DNA of 64,000 bases from Leeia speluncae (GCF_020564625.1 NZ_JAJBZT010000011.1:1-64000); one strand, 5' to 3'. Counted from the first letter of the stretch, positions 38,297 to 47,536 are shown. The notes: generated from the sequence alone by a model not told the origin. Numbers and translations: made by a program.

Positions 38297-39241
38297 TTAG
38301 TTCTTTGTAATCACTTTAGATTCGATTGAAACCATTTCAGGTGCTGCATCAAACTTGATTGGTGCTTTTGCTTTTACTTTTTTCACTAAGATTTCTAGTG
38401 ATTTTGCGCCCAATGCGTGTGCGTCTTGAGCAACGGTCGCTTCTAGTTCACCACGTTTTACAGAATCAACTGCTTCAGGCACGCCATCGGTACCTACCAC
38501 AATGACTTTGCCTTGTTTGCCAGCATTTTTCACCGCTTGCTGAGCGCCAAGCGCCATGGTGTCGTTCGCTGCATAGAATGCTTTTAGATCTGGGTTACGT
38601 TGCAATACGCTAGTTGCAACGTCTAGTGCTTTAGAGCGATCCCAATCTGCTGGTAGGCTAGCAACGATTTGTACGTTTTTCGCTGTGCCTAGTGATTTTT
38701 TCACGCCATCACGACGTGCATCACCACTTGAGTTACCTGCTTTACCTTCGATGATCGCTACTTTGCCGCCAGCTGCACCGATCTTTTTCAAGATGTATTG
38801 GCCAGCTTTTTCACCGATTTTCATATTGTCAGTAGACAAGAAAGCTTCCACTTTACCGCCGCTCGCTTTTAGCTGAGCCATGTCTACTTTTTCATCCATG
38901 TTCACTACATAGATACCTTTTTTGCTTGCAGAGGTAATTTGTTGAACAAGGTTGACTGGAGAGATTGGTGCTACACCAACCGCTTTGTATTTTTTGTTGA
39001 TCACGTCTTCCATTAGACGTTGTTGGCCGGCAATGTCGTCTTCGCTATTGGCAGCAAATACGTCTACCTGTACACCTTCTTTTTTTGCCTGAGCTAACAC
39101 GCCGTCTTTCATGGCTACCCAGTATGGGCTAGCTAGGGTTTTTAAAACAACAGCGTAGTCTGCTGCTGCGGCTGTACCCATGCTACCCATGGTCAACGCT
39201 GCAGAGCCAGCAATCATCAGTGCAATTTTTTTCAAATTCAT
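38297..39241 (-). CDS. Sugar-binding periplasmic protein, RbsB-like
   Basis: A 314-residue type I binding protein of the ribose class, with a signal peptide of about 26 residues (cleavage after GTAAAA) and the FYAANDTMALGAQQA stretch near residues 219-233 typical of RbsB-like proteins. It feeds the RbsC-like permease. Located in a cluster with an epimerase, kinase, transaldolase and MocA-type dehydrogenase. Substrate likely a ketose, pentose or polyol; not decidable from sequence. Confidence 0.93.
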   Translation of the reverse strand: MNLKKIALMIAGSAALTMGSMGTAAAADYAVVLKTLASPYWVAMKDGVLAQAKKEGVQVDVFAANSEDDIAGQQRLMEDVINKKYKAVGVAPISPVNLVQQITSASKKGIYVVNMDEKVDMAQLKASGGKVEAFLSTDNMKIGEKAGQYILKKIGAAGGKVAIIEGKAGNSSGDARRDGVKKSLGTAKNVQIVASLPADWDRSKALDVATSVLQRNPDLKAFYAANDTMALGAQQAVKNAGKQGKVIVVGTDGVPEAVDSVKRGELEATVAQDAHALGAKSLEILVKKVKAKAPIKFDAAPEMVSIESKVITKN

Positions 39242-39305
39242 TTGGGTTCCTCTTTATCTGAAATTATTGTGTTTAAACCAAAGTGTACTACTGCTTTACG
39301 ACTAA

Positions 39306-39341
39306 CTTGATGAAAAGTAACCACCCTGCCTTTTCATCAAG
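39306..39341 (-). other. Perfect intercistronic hairpin upstream of the sugar-binding protein gene
   Basis: A 12-bp perfect stem (39306-39317 with 39330-39341) with a 12-base loop between the MocA-type dehydrogenase and the binding-protein gene. On the transcribed minus strand no T tract follows, so it is more likely a stability or processing element than a full terminator. Confidence 0.6.
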
Positions 39342-39354
39342 CAAGTTGATTCAA

Positions 39355-40482
39355 TTAGGGGTCAATGCTGACCCATTGTTTTGTTTTTGAAGACTGCAAC
39401 ATGCCATCAATTAATTTGGCAGAACGCACGCCATCTTCAAATGTGGGTAAGCCATCTGGTGTTTCACCTTTTACGGTGGCGTATGTATCAGCGACAAAGG
39501 CTTCAAAACAATAACTGTAGCCTTGCGCATGACCAGAAGGCAGCATAGACAGGCGTTTTTGCTCACTAGAACCAATCGATGGGTCTCTTACCAATAGTTG
39601 CATTGATTCGCGGCTACCTACCCACAGTTTTTCTGGCTCTTCTTGGTCGAACATCACGCTTTGTTTGGCGCCATCAATCTCAAACCACAAGCGATTTTTT
39701 CTACCTGGGGAGACTTGGCTGGTCGTTAATGTGGCCGTTGTTCCGCGAGAAGTGGTTAATAGCGCAGAGGCAATATCTTCTGTGCCAACATCGGTATACG
39801 TTTCTTCGCCTTCAGCAGCGGCTTGGAAAGTTGCACGGGTTGCCACAGGGCGTTGATTAAACACGGTACTAAAAGACGACACTAAAGAAACAAAGCGTTC
39901 GCCTGTTACCCATTCGATCAGATCACACCAATGAGAGCCGATATCTGCAAATACACGAGATGGACCACCTTGTTTGTTATCTACACGCCAATTGGTGTCT
40001 TGTTGGTTCAGTAACCAGTCTTGTAGATAACTACCGTGAATCAGGTTTAATTTGCCAAGTTCGCCATTTTGAATTTTTGCACGCGCTTCTCTCACCATTG
40101 GATGGTAGCGGTAGACAAAAGGAATGGTTGCGACAAGCTGTTTTGCTTTGGCTAAGGCTGCGAGTTCCTGCGCTTGTGCTAGACTCGTTGCGAGTGGTTT
40201 TTCACACACCACATGCTTGCCCGCTTCTAATGCTAATTTAGCAAATGAGAAGTGAGTCGCGTTTGGCGTGCAGACATGTACCACATCTATTTCTGGATTA
40301 GACAGTAAGTCTTCAATAGTGGTGTAAGCAGTTGCTTGCCACAATGTTGCATATTCTTCAGACTTGGCCGCTGTCGAACCAAGTACTCCAACAATTTTAG
40401 CGCCAGCAAGTTTGGCTGCGCGTACATGTACATGACTAATCATGCCTGTACCGATCATGCCGATACCGAGTGATTTACTCAC
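39355..40482 (-). CDS. Gfo/Idh/MocA family oxidoreductase
   Basis: A 375-residue NAD(P)-dependent dehydrogenase: N-terminal Rossmann motif GMIGTGMISHVH near residues 8-19, the conserved CEKPLAT near 93-99 with the catalytic Lys, and a C-terminal substrate domain with a GSHWCDLIEW motif near 185-194. Such enzymes oxidise inositols, sugars or sugar derivatives. It is the first gene of the minus-strand transport unit and divergent from the ROK regulator, which probably controls it. Confidence 0.9.
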   Translation of the reverse strand: MSKSLGIGMIGTGMISHVHVRAAKLAGAKIVGVLGSTAAKSEEYATLWQATAYTTIEDLLSNPEIDVVHVCTPNATHFSFAKLALEAGKHVVCEKPLATSLAQAQELAALAKAKQLVATIPFVYRYHPMVREARAKIQNGELGKLNLIHGSYLQDWLLNQQDTNWRVDNKQGGPSRVFADIGSHWCDLIEWVTGERFVSLVSSFSTVFNQRPVATRATFQAAAEGEETYTDVGTEDIASALLTTSRGTTATLTTSQVSPGRKNRLWFEIDGAKQSVMFDQEEPEKLWVGSRESMQLLVRDPSIGSSEQKRLSMLPSGHAQGYSYCFEAFVADTYATVKGETPDGLPTFEDGVRSAKLIDGMLQSSKTKQWVSIDP

Positions 40483-40541
40483 TTGTGTCTCCTTATTTTT
40501 TTATTGAGTGTATTAACACCGAACTCAAGTGAGAATTTTGT

Positions 40542-40572
40542 AATATTTATGACGGATTTCGTTATAAATATT
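40542..40572. promoter_or_regulatory. Long inverted repeat, candidate ROK repressor operator
   Basis: Arms 40542-40554 and 40560-40572 are 13 bp with one mismatch around a five-base centre. The AT-rich ends and GAnGGA/TTTCGT-like centre are like NagC/Mlc/XylR-type ROK operators. It lies between the divergent dehydrogenase and ROK genes. A second repeat (CCCGAAAA at 40583-40590 and its complement at 40610-40617) is nearby. Confidence 0.6.
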
Positions 40573-40659
40573 TTAACTATTACCCGAAAATCATACTTGT
40601 TTCCTACTTTTTTCGGGATTAAGCTATAAAAAGACAAAATAAAATCCGGTATAAAAAAG

Positions 40660-41883
40660 ATGAGCACTTCCCGCTTTGCTAGTCCATTGCAAAAGAAAGA
40701 TGAATTGCTACTAAGCGATGGCAAATTGCAGATTCAAAGTCAGATTGCCCAATTGATTACCAAAGATCCTGGCATTAGCCGTGCGGATCTAGCAAAAATC
40801 ACGGGTTTAGCTCGTTCGACGATCGCGGAATACCTACAACCGCTGATGGACTGTGGTTTAGTAATTGAGCAAAGAGGTCATTATTCTGGCCGTGGCAGGC
40901 CTTCTAATGGCCTAACGCTCAATTCAAAAGCAGGCGTTGTGCTAGTTGCTGACATTGGGGTAACCCATGGCCGCTTGCTAGTTTCTGATTTAGCGGGCAC
41001 TTGGTTAGCAGACGAATACTTCAAACCAGATCTTACCATTGGGCCCGAAAAGCTATTAGATGAAATTGTTGATAGATTTAATCAATTAGTCATCCAATCT
41101 GGCTCTGCCGAGTTAGCGGTTAGGAGTGTCACCATCGGTATTCCTAGTCCTGTGGACTTTGAAAAAGGGATGCCAGTTAGCCCACCAGTGATGCCGGGCT
41201 GGGATAATTTCCCTGTTGCAAAGTACCTAAAGGAACGTCTAAAAGCCCCCGTGTTGGTGGATAACGATGTAAACCTTATGGCATTAGGCGAGGCAAGTTC
41301 CAGACCCATCTCACAATCCCCTCTTCTGTTTATCAAGGTAGCAACGGGGATTGGCTCAGGCATTGTTACCAAAGATGGTGAATTGCACCGTGGAGCGGAT
41401 GGTGCCGCTGGTGATATTGGCCATATTCGGGTCACAAAAGATACTGCCGTTATTTGTCGTTGCGGTAATGTGGGCTGTATTGAAGCGTTGGCTTCTGCCA
41501 GTGCCATTATGCGGCAATTGCAAGAAATTAAAGGTGCTGACTTTGATCCGAATACCGAATTAGCTACGCTGATTTCAACGGGAGATGCACAAGCAGTCCG
41601 GCTGCTTCGTAATGCTGCATCTGAAATTGGTGAAATTGTCGCGATGCTAGTGCATATCTACAACCCAGCCTCTATTATTCTGGGCGGAAAGTTAGCGCAT
41701 ATGAGTGATGATTTGTTAGCGGGCATACGTGCCGTGGTGTATCGCCGTGCCTTACCACTTGCGACCAGAAAATTGCTGATTGAAAAGTCTGAACTTAGTA
41801 AAGATGCAGGGTTAATTGGTGGGGTTTCGTTAGCGACCAGTAAAGTGCTTTCCCCTGCTGGTATTCGCGATTTAATCAGCTAG
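40660..41883 (+). CDS. ROK family transcriptional regulator
   Basis: A 407-residue ROK repressor: N-terminal winged helix (residues about 20-75, ISRADLAKITGLARSTIAEYL) and a sugar-kinase-like domain with GADGAAGDIGHI near 244-255 and the zinc-site CRCGNVGC near 267-274. Such regulators sense a sugar or sugar phosphate. Divergent from the MocA-type dehydrogenase and likely its repressor and that of the ABC transporter. Confidence 0.92.
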   Translation: MSTSRFASPLQKKDELLLSDGKLQIQSQIAQLITKDPGISRADLAKITGLARSTIAEYLQPLMDCGLVIEQRGHYSGRGRPSNGLTLNSKAGVVLVADIGVTHGRLLVSDLAGTWLADEYFKPDLTIGPEKLLDEIVDRFNQLVIQSGSAELAVRSVTIGIPSPVDFEKGMPVSPPVMPGWDNFPVAKYLKERLKAPVLVDNDVNLMALGEASSRPISQSPLLFIKVATGIGSGIVTKDGELHRGADGAAGDIGHIRVTKDTAVICRCGNVGCIEALASASAIMRQLQEIKGADFDPNTELATLISTGDAQAVRLLRNAASEIGEIVAMLVHIYNPASIILGGKLAHMSDDLLAGIRAVVYRRALPLATRKLLIEKSELSKDAGLIGGVSLATSKVLSPAGIRDLIS

Positions 41884-41913
41884 CCCACTTTTTTTGAAGC
41901 GGGCTAGCTTTTA
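41878..41913. terminator. Terminator overlapping the ROK stop codon
   Basis: A 9-bp stem (AGCTAGCCC, 41878-41886, with 41901-41909) that includes the TAG stop of the ROK gene and ends in a T-rich tail. It probably serves the convergent transaldolase gene as well. Confidence 0.75.
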
Positions 41914-41925
41914 GCTGTACGAAAA

Positions 41926-42993
41926 TTAGCTAACTAGCTGCAGTAATTCAGCAAAAGCATCTTCAAATTGCTTCAAACCATCGTTTTGTAGCTTTTCACC
42001 AATTTCGTCTAGGTTAATGCCCAATTCAGCTATTTGCTGAATCACTTGGTGCGCTTCATCCATTGCAGATGTTAGCGTAGATGCTGCTTCGCCGTGATCT
42101 GCAAATTTTTTCAGTGTCGCTTCTGGTACGGTATTGACTGTATCTGCACCAATTAATTGCTCGACATAAAGCACATCGCTGTAAGCCAAATTCTTAGTAC
42201 CAGTGCTTGCCCATAAACAAAGTTGTGGCTTACCACCTTGTTTTTCTAATGCAGCAAATGATTCTCCCAAGAAACGCTTTTGCCAGCTGGCATAAGCTAC
42301 TTTGGCCGCAGAAAGCGCGACTTTTCCTTCTAGGCTTGTTTTTTTACCTTCAAGCAGCGGATCTACAGTAGAGTCTACACGGCTAATAAAGAAACTCGCG
42401 ACCGAACGAATATGATCAATTGCCAACCCTGCTGCTGCGCGTTTGCTTAATCCATCCACATACGAATCAAATACCGCATTTAATTGGGGTTGATTAAAGA
42501 TTAATGTCACATTGACGTTAATCCCCGCTTCAATCGCAGCGGAGATTGCCGCCATTCCCTCTGTCGTTGCCGGGATTTTTATCATGGCATTAGGACGATT
42601 AATTTCTGCCCATAAGCGTTTTGCTGCCGCAATGGTGCCCGCTGTGTCACGAGACAGAGCAGGTGAAACTTCTAGGCTGACATAGCCTTTATCACGCTGA
42701 CTAGATTCATATAAAGGCAAGAACGCATCACAAGCCGCCTGAATATCTGCAATCGCTAGCTTTTCGTAGCGACGCTCAGGATCAGATTCTGTTTGTTTTA
42801 GGGCTTCTAGCGCCTCTTTGTATAACGGATCTTTCTTTAGTGAAGCAAATAAAATAGCTGGATTAGATGTCACGCCTGCAACGCCATCTTCATCAATCAA
42901 GCGAGTTAATTCGCCAGTTGAAACCAATTGTCTGGATAAGTTATCTAACCAAATTTGCTGACCAAAAGCGCTAACTGCACGAATTCTACTCAT
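41926..42993 (-). CDS. tal: Transaldolase
   Basis: A 355-residue transaldolase of the long Neisseria/actinobacterial type. The Schiff-base Lys is K139 in MIKIPAT; GVTSNPAIL near 39-47 and NVNVTLIFN near 157 are conserved barrel strands. It swaps three-carbon units between pentose phosphate pathway sugars. It could be the housekeeping gene or a sugar-locus component; its direction and spacing to the upstream mutarotase-like gene allow co-transcription. Confidence 0.94.
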   Translation of the reverse strand: MSRIRAVSAFGQQIWLDNLSRQLVSTGELTRLIDEDGVAGVTSNPAILFASLKKDPLYKEALEALKQTESDPERRYEKLAIADIQAACDAFLPLYESSQRDKGYVSLEVSPALSRDTAGTIAAAKRLWAEINRPNAMIKIPATTEGMAAISAAIEAGINVNVTLIFNQPQLNAVFDSYVDGLSKRAAAGLAIDHIRSVASFFISRVDSTVDPLLEGKKTSLEGKVALSAAKVAYASWQKRFLGESFAALEKQGGKPQLCLWASTGTKNLAYSDVLYVEQLIGADTVNTVPEATLKKFADHGEAASTLTSAMDEAHQVIQQIAELGINLDEIGEKLQNDGLKQFEDAFAELLQLVS

Positions 42994-43059
42994 TATGTTT
43001 CCTCTATAAATGCAGGGGGAATGCGGTGTCCACAGGGCAAAACGTGGTAGTTATAGGCG

Positions 43060-44034
43060 TTATTCCGCTGAAATCTTGTAGGCAATACTTACGGGGGTGC
43101 CGCTAGTAAAGTGAATGCCATTGCGTCTAGACAATGGATGAGATTTCGGTGGTTCGACTACGCGTGTCAAATCAAAAAAACTATTACATGGCTCAATACC
43201 CAGTGCGTAGTGTTTACCGCCCCATGGGTAATGCGATCTTCCACCATTGCTTATCCAAATCAGTGCATCAGGTAAATGGGGGGTATCCCAATCTAAATGA
43301 ACATCCACTTTTGCTTTGTGATAACGAATAGATAATCTACCGGTACAGTCTGCTAACTGTAGAAGTTCTTCAGTTACTTGTTCTAATGGCAAATGTGTCA
43401 GATCCAGATTGCCTTGCTCACTTGGCACTGCTTTTAAACTGCCGCAATGACTGTTTGGCACCAACTGTGAAACGCCGGGTTCAGGCGAGTACGGATAGGT
43501 ATGAACTAACTCAAACCCTTTATCGATTATCTCTACCTCTTCCCCTTCTGTGCGGAAAGTTGGATGCAATGCAAATGGCAGGGTGACAGATTCTTTGGCG
43601 TAAACCATTGTATTCACGCTGATTTCTGCCGCCATTGGGTTCACAGAGAAGGTTCTGACCAGTTTTTCGATGACTTGATTCTCTGGGTAAACGATCGCTA
43701 TGCTTAGTTCATGGTCGGTTTGGCTAAGCAACTGCCATTCATGGTTTGCACAATAGCCATGATCCCATTCATCCGATAATGGTTTTTTTAGCCAGTCAGA
43801 AGGAATTTGGCTTGGGTGGCATGCAGGGCCATAAGGTAAGCAAGCCCATTCGCCTCTTAGCCGACGCATAATGCCAGATAAAGCTGGGTCATTTTGTTCT
43901 CCCCAAAAAGCAGTATGCAGGGGAGAGATAGAACGGCCATCAGGAAACTGAAAAGTAACGGGGGCTAACATGCCACCTAATGCTTGAACATTGGCTTCGC
44001 CAAATGCCCATTGAAGTTGCCAAGTAGTGCTCAC
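43060..44034 (-). CDS. Galactose-mutarotase-like (aldose 1-epimerase-like) protein
   Basis: About 324 residues of a beta-sandwich carbohydrate-binding type. PFALHPTFR near residue 170, the YPWGGKHYALGIEPCNSF stretch near 265-282 and the general layout fit aldose epimerase-like proteins. I start at GTG 44034, with AGAAGG eight bases upstream; TTG at 44061 is in frame but has no good site. It lies in the sugar locus between the kinase and transaldolase genes. Reaction unproven. Confidence 0.68.
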   Translation of the reverse strand: MSTTWQLQWAFGEANVQALGGMLAPVTFQFPDGRSISPLHTAFWGEQNDPALSGIMRRLRGEWACLPYGPACHPSQIPSDWLKKPLSDEWDHGYCANHEWQLLSQTDHELSIAIVYPENQVIEKLVRTFSVNPMAAEISVNTMVYAKESVTLPFALHPTFRTEGEEVEIIDKGFELVHTYPYSPEPGVSQLVPNSHCGSLKAVPSEQGNLDLTHLPLEQVTEELLQLADCTGRLSIRYHKAKVDVHLDWDTPHLPDALIWISNGGRSHYPWGGKHYALGIEPCNSFFDLTRVVEPPKSHPLSRRNGIHFTSGTPVSIAYKISAE

Positions 44035-44102
44035 AACAAATACCTTCTGTAAACCAGACAACTAGCAAGCATTGCTTCCTAGTTGTCTTTTGGTTTAGTG
44101 GA

Positions 44103-44717
44103 TTACCAACTAAAAATAACGTCAGCACGGCCTTTGGTAGCTTCGATCAAACGAGCATTTGGCTCGTCTGTGACCTTCACCCATTCAACCGCTTCCTCTT
44201 GCGTTCTACCAAATTGCATGTGTCTTTTGACTAAGCGCTCTAAACGAAGTGCTTGGTCAACTTCTACATACCAAACTTCATCCAGATAACTAGTCGCCTT
44301 CGCCCAATGCCCTTCTTCTAACAGCAAGTAATTACCTTCCGTGATCACTAACTGCGTATCTGGGTGAACTGGAATCGCGTTTGCAATTGGCTCTTCAATT
44401 TCACGGCGAAACTCTGGCGCATAGACAATTTCATCTTTGGCTTGATGTCTGAGACGGCTTAGTAAGGCAATATAGCCAGCGCTATCAAAGGTATCTTGTG
44501 CGCCTTTACGCCCTGCTTTACCGGTTCTGGCTAATTCCACATTGGCTAAGTGATAGCCATCCATTGGCACCACAACAGATTGCGTCGGGAATAGCTGGTG
44601 CATCGCTTCAGCTAACCAAGATTTTCCAGAGCCAGGAGGCCCTACAATCCCCAGTACTTTACGACCACCGTCAGCCAGCAAGGTGTTAAGGCGAGATTGA
44701 TATTCTTCTTTCATCAT
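44103..44717 (-). CDS. P-loop nucleoside/sugar kinase-like protein
   Basis: A 204-residue P-loop kinase with Walker A GPPGSGKS at 26-33, an MDGYHLAN motif near 53-60 and ITEGNYLLL near 129-137. It belongs with the uridine-kinase/pantothenate-kinase-like group that includes FrcK, often found beside sugar ABC transporters. Here the phosphate acceptor is probably a sugar handled by the locus; that is inference. It begins 21 bases after the epimerase gene stop. Confidence 0.85.
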   Translation of the reverse strand: MMKEEYQSRLNTLLADGGRKVLGIVGPPGSGKSWLAEAMHQLFPTQSVVVPMDGYHLANVELARTGKAGRKGAQDTFDSAGYIALLSRLRHQAKDEIVYAPEFRREIEEPIANAIPVHPDTQLVITEGNYLLLEEGHWAKATSYLDEVWYVEVDQALRLERLVKRHMQFGRTQEEAVEWVKVTDEPNARLIEATKGRADVIFSW

Positions 44718-44738
44718 GATCGGATCTCTAGCCTATGC

Positions 44739-45611
44739 TTACTTCACTTTTCCCATATGAGCCGCTTCAATTTGACCTTTGATAAAGGCATTTGCATGAG
44801 TTGCTAGGCCCATCCCTTCGTCCCAAAGGTTACGCCATACAGCGAGTGCGTTAGATAGGTTTTCTGATACCACAGCAGATGAGAAGCTTTCGAAGGTCAT
44901 TGGGCCTTGGTAGTTAATCATCGATAGCGCATGGAAGAATGAGGTGAAATCAATGGTGCCAGAACCTAAATAACCACGGTTGCTTTCACCAATATGGACA
45001 TAACCCAAACGGTCGCCACATGCTAAAACCGGCTGAACAAAGTCTGTTTCTTCAATGTTCATGTGGTAAGTATCTAGGTGAATCACCATGTTTGGTGCAT
45101 TCACTTCATCTAACATCGCCAACGCTTGTTTAGCGGTGTTAATCACGTTTGATTCGTAACGGTTTACAATTTCGATACCAATGGTGACGCCTTTTTTATC
45201 GGCAAAGTCTGCCAAGCGTTTCATCGATTCGATCACATGCTTGCGGCCTAGCGGAGTAACTGGATGGTTATATTTTCCTAATGCGCTATATGGCACGCCA
45301 CCAAAGTATGTACCACCTAGTTCAGCCGTAATGGTCACTGCTTCTTCTAGCAACGCCATGCCACGAGCAACAGATGCTGGGTCTTCACTAGAAACGTCTG
45401 CATCAAATGTTAAACCGCGAGAGCAAGCAATACCTAAATCGTATTCTTTTAATAGTTCGCGTGTATAACCTAAATCCATTACTTTAGGTTCGTGCAAAGA
45501 GAATTCCACTAGATCAAAACCAGCTTCTTTGGTTTGGCTAATAACTTTCTTTGCTGATTCTGGAGCCAAATCGCCAGCCCATACTAGTGCGTGAATACCT
45601 AACTTGTTCAT
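44739..45611 (-). CDS. D-tagatose/D-psicose 3-epimerase-type sugar epimerase
   Basis: A 290-residue TIM-barrel of the AP-endonuclease-2/xylose-isomerase-like superfamily. The four metal ligands can be placed as E147, D180, H206 and E241. Their spacing is the same as in the Pseudomonas cichorii D-tagatose 3-epimerase (E152, D185, H211, E246), and the length is equal. It should epimerise C3 of a free ketose, for instance D-psicose to D-fructose. The ATG at 45611 follows GAGGGG by nine bases. It is first in a minus-strand unit and divergent from a LacI regulator. Confidence 0.85.
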   Translation of the reverse strand: MNKLGIHALVWAGDLAPESAKKVISQTKEAGFDLVEFSLHEPKVMDLGYTRELLKEYDLGIACSRGLTFDADVSSEDPASVARGMALLEEAVTITAELGGTYFGGVPYSALGKYNHPVTPLGRKHVIESMKRLADFADKKGVTIGIEIVNRYESNVINTAKQALAMLDEVNAPNMVIHLDTYHMNIEETDFVQPVLACGDRLGYVHIGESNRGYLGSGTIDFTSFFHALSMINYQGPMTFESFSSAVVSENLSNALAVWRNLWDEGMGLATHANAFIKGQIEAAHMGKVK

Positions 45612-45659
45612 CTGTGAAATCCCCTCTTTGTGTTGAGCTAAAACTGTGCAAAAATGAAA

Positions 45660-45675
45660 GCACAATCGATTGTGC
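45660..45675. promoter_or_regulatory. Perfect 16-bp palindrome, candidate LacI-family operator
   Basis: GCACAATCGATTGTGC is a perfect palindrome with a central CG, the usual form of LacI/GalR operators. It lies between the divergent epimerase and LacI genes, about 50 bases upstream of the epimerase start. Confidence 0.8.
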
Positions 45676-45810
45676 AAAAAGTATAGGTAGGTCAAAATAG
45701 GGCTGTCAAGGAATTAAAAACGGCGGATTTACGATTGTTTTCGGCATAAATACGGCAAAATATGCAAGCTTTATGTCAAAAAAATGAGAAAAGATAAGAA
45801 AGACAAGTAG

Positions 45811-46836
45811 ATGCCTTTCAGTACAAAAAAAATAACCACTATTTATGATTTAGCACAGATAGCAGAAGTCTCCCCTTCTACCGTCAGTGCCATCTTAAAT
45901 GGGACATGGCAGAAAAGAAGAATTAGTGAAGAAACCGTTAAGCGCGTATTAGCGTTAGTCGATACGCATGGGTTTTCAATCAACCGACAAGCAAGCGGAC
46001 TCAGGAAAAGAAAATCCGACATGATTGGCATGCTCATCCCTGAGCATCAAAACAATTTCTTCGGGTCGATGGCCAATCGATTTACGAAATTAGCGCGGGA
46101 AAGAAACTGGTGCCCGATTGTCGTTAGTACCCTACGAGATACAGAAACAGAATTAGCCACAGTAAAAACGCTGATTTCTTATAAGATCGACTACTTGGTT
46201 GTTACCGGTGCGACAGACCCAGATGCGATTAGCAGTATTTGTAAAGCAAATCGGTTAAAGCAAATCAACGTCGATTTACCTGGCCATAACGCCCCATCAG
46301 TGGTGAGTAACAACTATACCGGGGCTTATGATCTAACCAAACACTTAATCCAAAAAGCAAAACAAATTCAACATAAGGCAGCCGTGAAACCGGAGATTGT
46401 GTTCTTTGGTGGCAACAAGGCAGACTTCGCGACAACTGAACGCTTAAAAGGCTTTTATGCTAGTTTGAAAGACAGTACAGAAAGTGAACTGACACATAAA
46501 GAGATTATTTGCGGATATGACGCTATCTCTGCCTTTGAAGCGATTGCATCGCTACATCAAGCCAATCATGCCCTACCCGCAAGCCTGCTGATTAATTCTG
46601 CCAGCGTCTTAGAAGGTGTCTTAAAATATTTAGGACAGTTACCAACCGAAGTATTAGAGAAATGTGTTCTCGGTAGCTATGATTGGGAGCCTTACCAGCA
46701 GTTTTTTAAACAACCCATTAGTATGGTAAGACAAGATACCGATGCCATTTTAGACGAAGTATTTCGCATTATTGATGAAGAAGACTTCTCTGACCTGCGC
46801 GTCACAGAAATTCCACCAGAGTTACTCTTGGTCTAG
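45811..46836 (+). CDS. LacI family transcriptional regulator
   Basis: A 341-residue LacI/GalR repressor: helix-turn-helix at residues 9-60 (TTIYDLAQIAEVSPSTVSAIL), followed by a periplasmic-binding-protein-like effector domain. It most likely binds the perfect palindrome at 45660-45675 and controls the epimerase-kinase-mutarotase unit in response to a sugar. Its 3' end overlaps the convergent tetR gene by 15 bases. Confidence 0.92.
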   Translation: MPFSTKKITTIYDLAQIAEVSPSTVSAILNGTWQKRRISEETVKRVLALVDTHGFSINRQASGLRKRKSDMIGMLIPEHQNNFFGSMANRFTKLARERNWCPIVVSTLRDTETELATVKTLISYKIDYLVVTGATDPDAISSICKANRLKQINVDLPGHNAPSVVSNNYTGAYDLTKHLIQKAKQIQHKAAVKPEIVFFGGNKADFATTERLKGFYASLKDSTESELTHKEIICGYDAISAFEAIASLHQANHALPASLLINSASVLEGVLKYLGQLPTEVLEKCVLGSYDWEPYQQFFKQPISMVRQDTDAILDEVFRIIDEEDFSDLRVTEIPPELLLV

Positions 46837-47454
46837 GTCTAGCGCTACTGGTGAAATGGCATAATGCGTTAAAAACATAGTAACGGCAGACAAGGCTATT
46901 TTTTCACGCATTTCTGTTGTTGGAATCGGCTGTCCCATCGTTACTTGTGGCCAAAAGGCAAAGCTTTTGACTAGGCCTTCCAATTGCATCGCGGCAAAAT
47001 CTACATCGACAGGCTTTAATTGCTGATGCTCAATTGCGCTACGAATCCAGCCACCTAAACCGCCCTCTTTTTCATTCATTCTGCACACAATTTCTTGTGC
47101 ACGATCTGGGCGGTGAATCAACTCTGCCATGGCCATTCTGGCAAGATCTAAAAAAGTAGTATCGGCTAGAAAGTTCAGTTTATTCAATAGCATAGCGTGT
47201 AGCTGCTTGGCTAAAGATACGGTTGGCTGATACTGAAAATCGATACTCGCTGCACTTCTTTCCCATAGGTGCATCAAGATTTCCGCAAATAGTTTTTCTT
47301 TACTAGGAAAATGGTTGTACACCGTTCTTTTAGACACATTCGCCGTCGCCGCGATTTGATCCATGCTGGTTAATTCATAGCCCTGCTGACGAAAAGTATC
47401 AATCGCCGCATCTAATATCGCTTGGTGCTTCTTGTCTCGAAGTCTGAGTGTCAT
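46822..47454 (-). CDS. TetR family transcriptional regulator
   Basis: A 210-residue TetR regulator with the N-terminal helix-turn-helix near residues 10-55 (MDQIAATANVSKRTVYNHF) and a C-terminal TetR_C-like domain. Start at ATG 47454 (MTLRLRDKKH); an in-frame TTG upstream lacks support. Divergent from a metallo-hydrolase gene; the palindrome TACACTGTGTAGTGTA at 47521-47536 is between them. Confidence 0.9.
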   Translation of the reverse strand: MTLRLRDKKHQAILDAAIDTFRQQGYELTSMDQIAATANVSKRTVYNHFPSKEKLFAEILMHLWERSAASIDFQYQPTVSLAKQLHAMLLNKLNFLADTTFLDLARMAMAELIHRPDRAQEIVCRMNEKEGGLGGWIRSAIEHQQLKPVDVDFAAMQLEGLVKSFAFWPQVTMGQPIPTTEMREKIALSAVTMFLTHYAISPVALDLDQE

Positions 47455-47520
47455 GTTGTTCTGCAAATTAGTATTGCGATTATTTTACACTAATGAGTTT
47501 ACTTTTTATCTATCGGGAAC

Positions 47521-47536
47521 TACACTGTGTAGTGTA
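47521..47536. promoter_or_regulatory. Candidate TetR operator
   Basis: TACACT-GTGT-AGTGTA, a six-base inverted repeat, with a further TACACT half-site at 47486-47491. It lies in the divergent tetR/metallo-hydrolase control region. Confidence 0.65.

Noticed and set aside
44056-44088. 10-bp inverted repeat AGACAACTAG/CTAGTTGTCT between the kinase and mutarotase-like genes
   Set aside because: It might be a terminator, but no T tract follows on the transcribed strand and it partly overlaps a possible extended start; left as uncertain.
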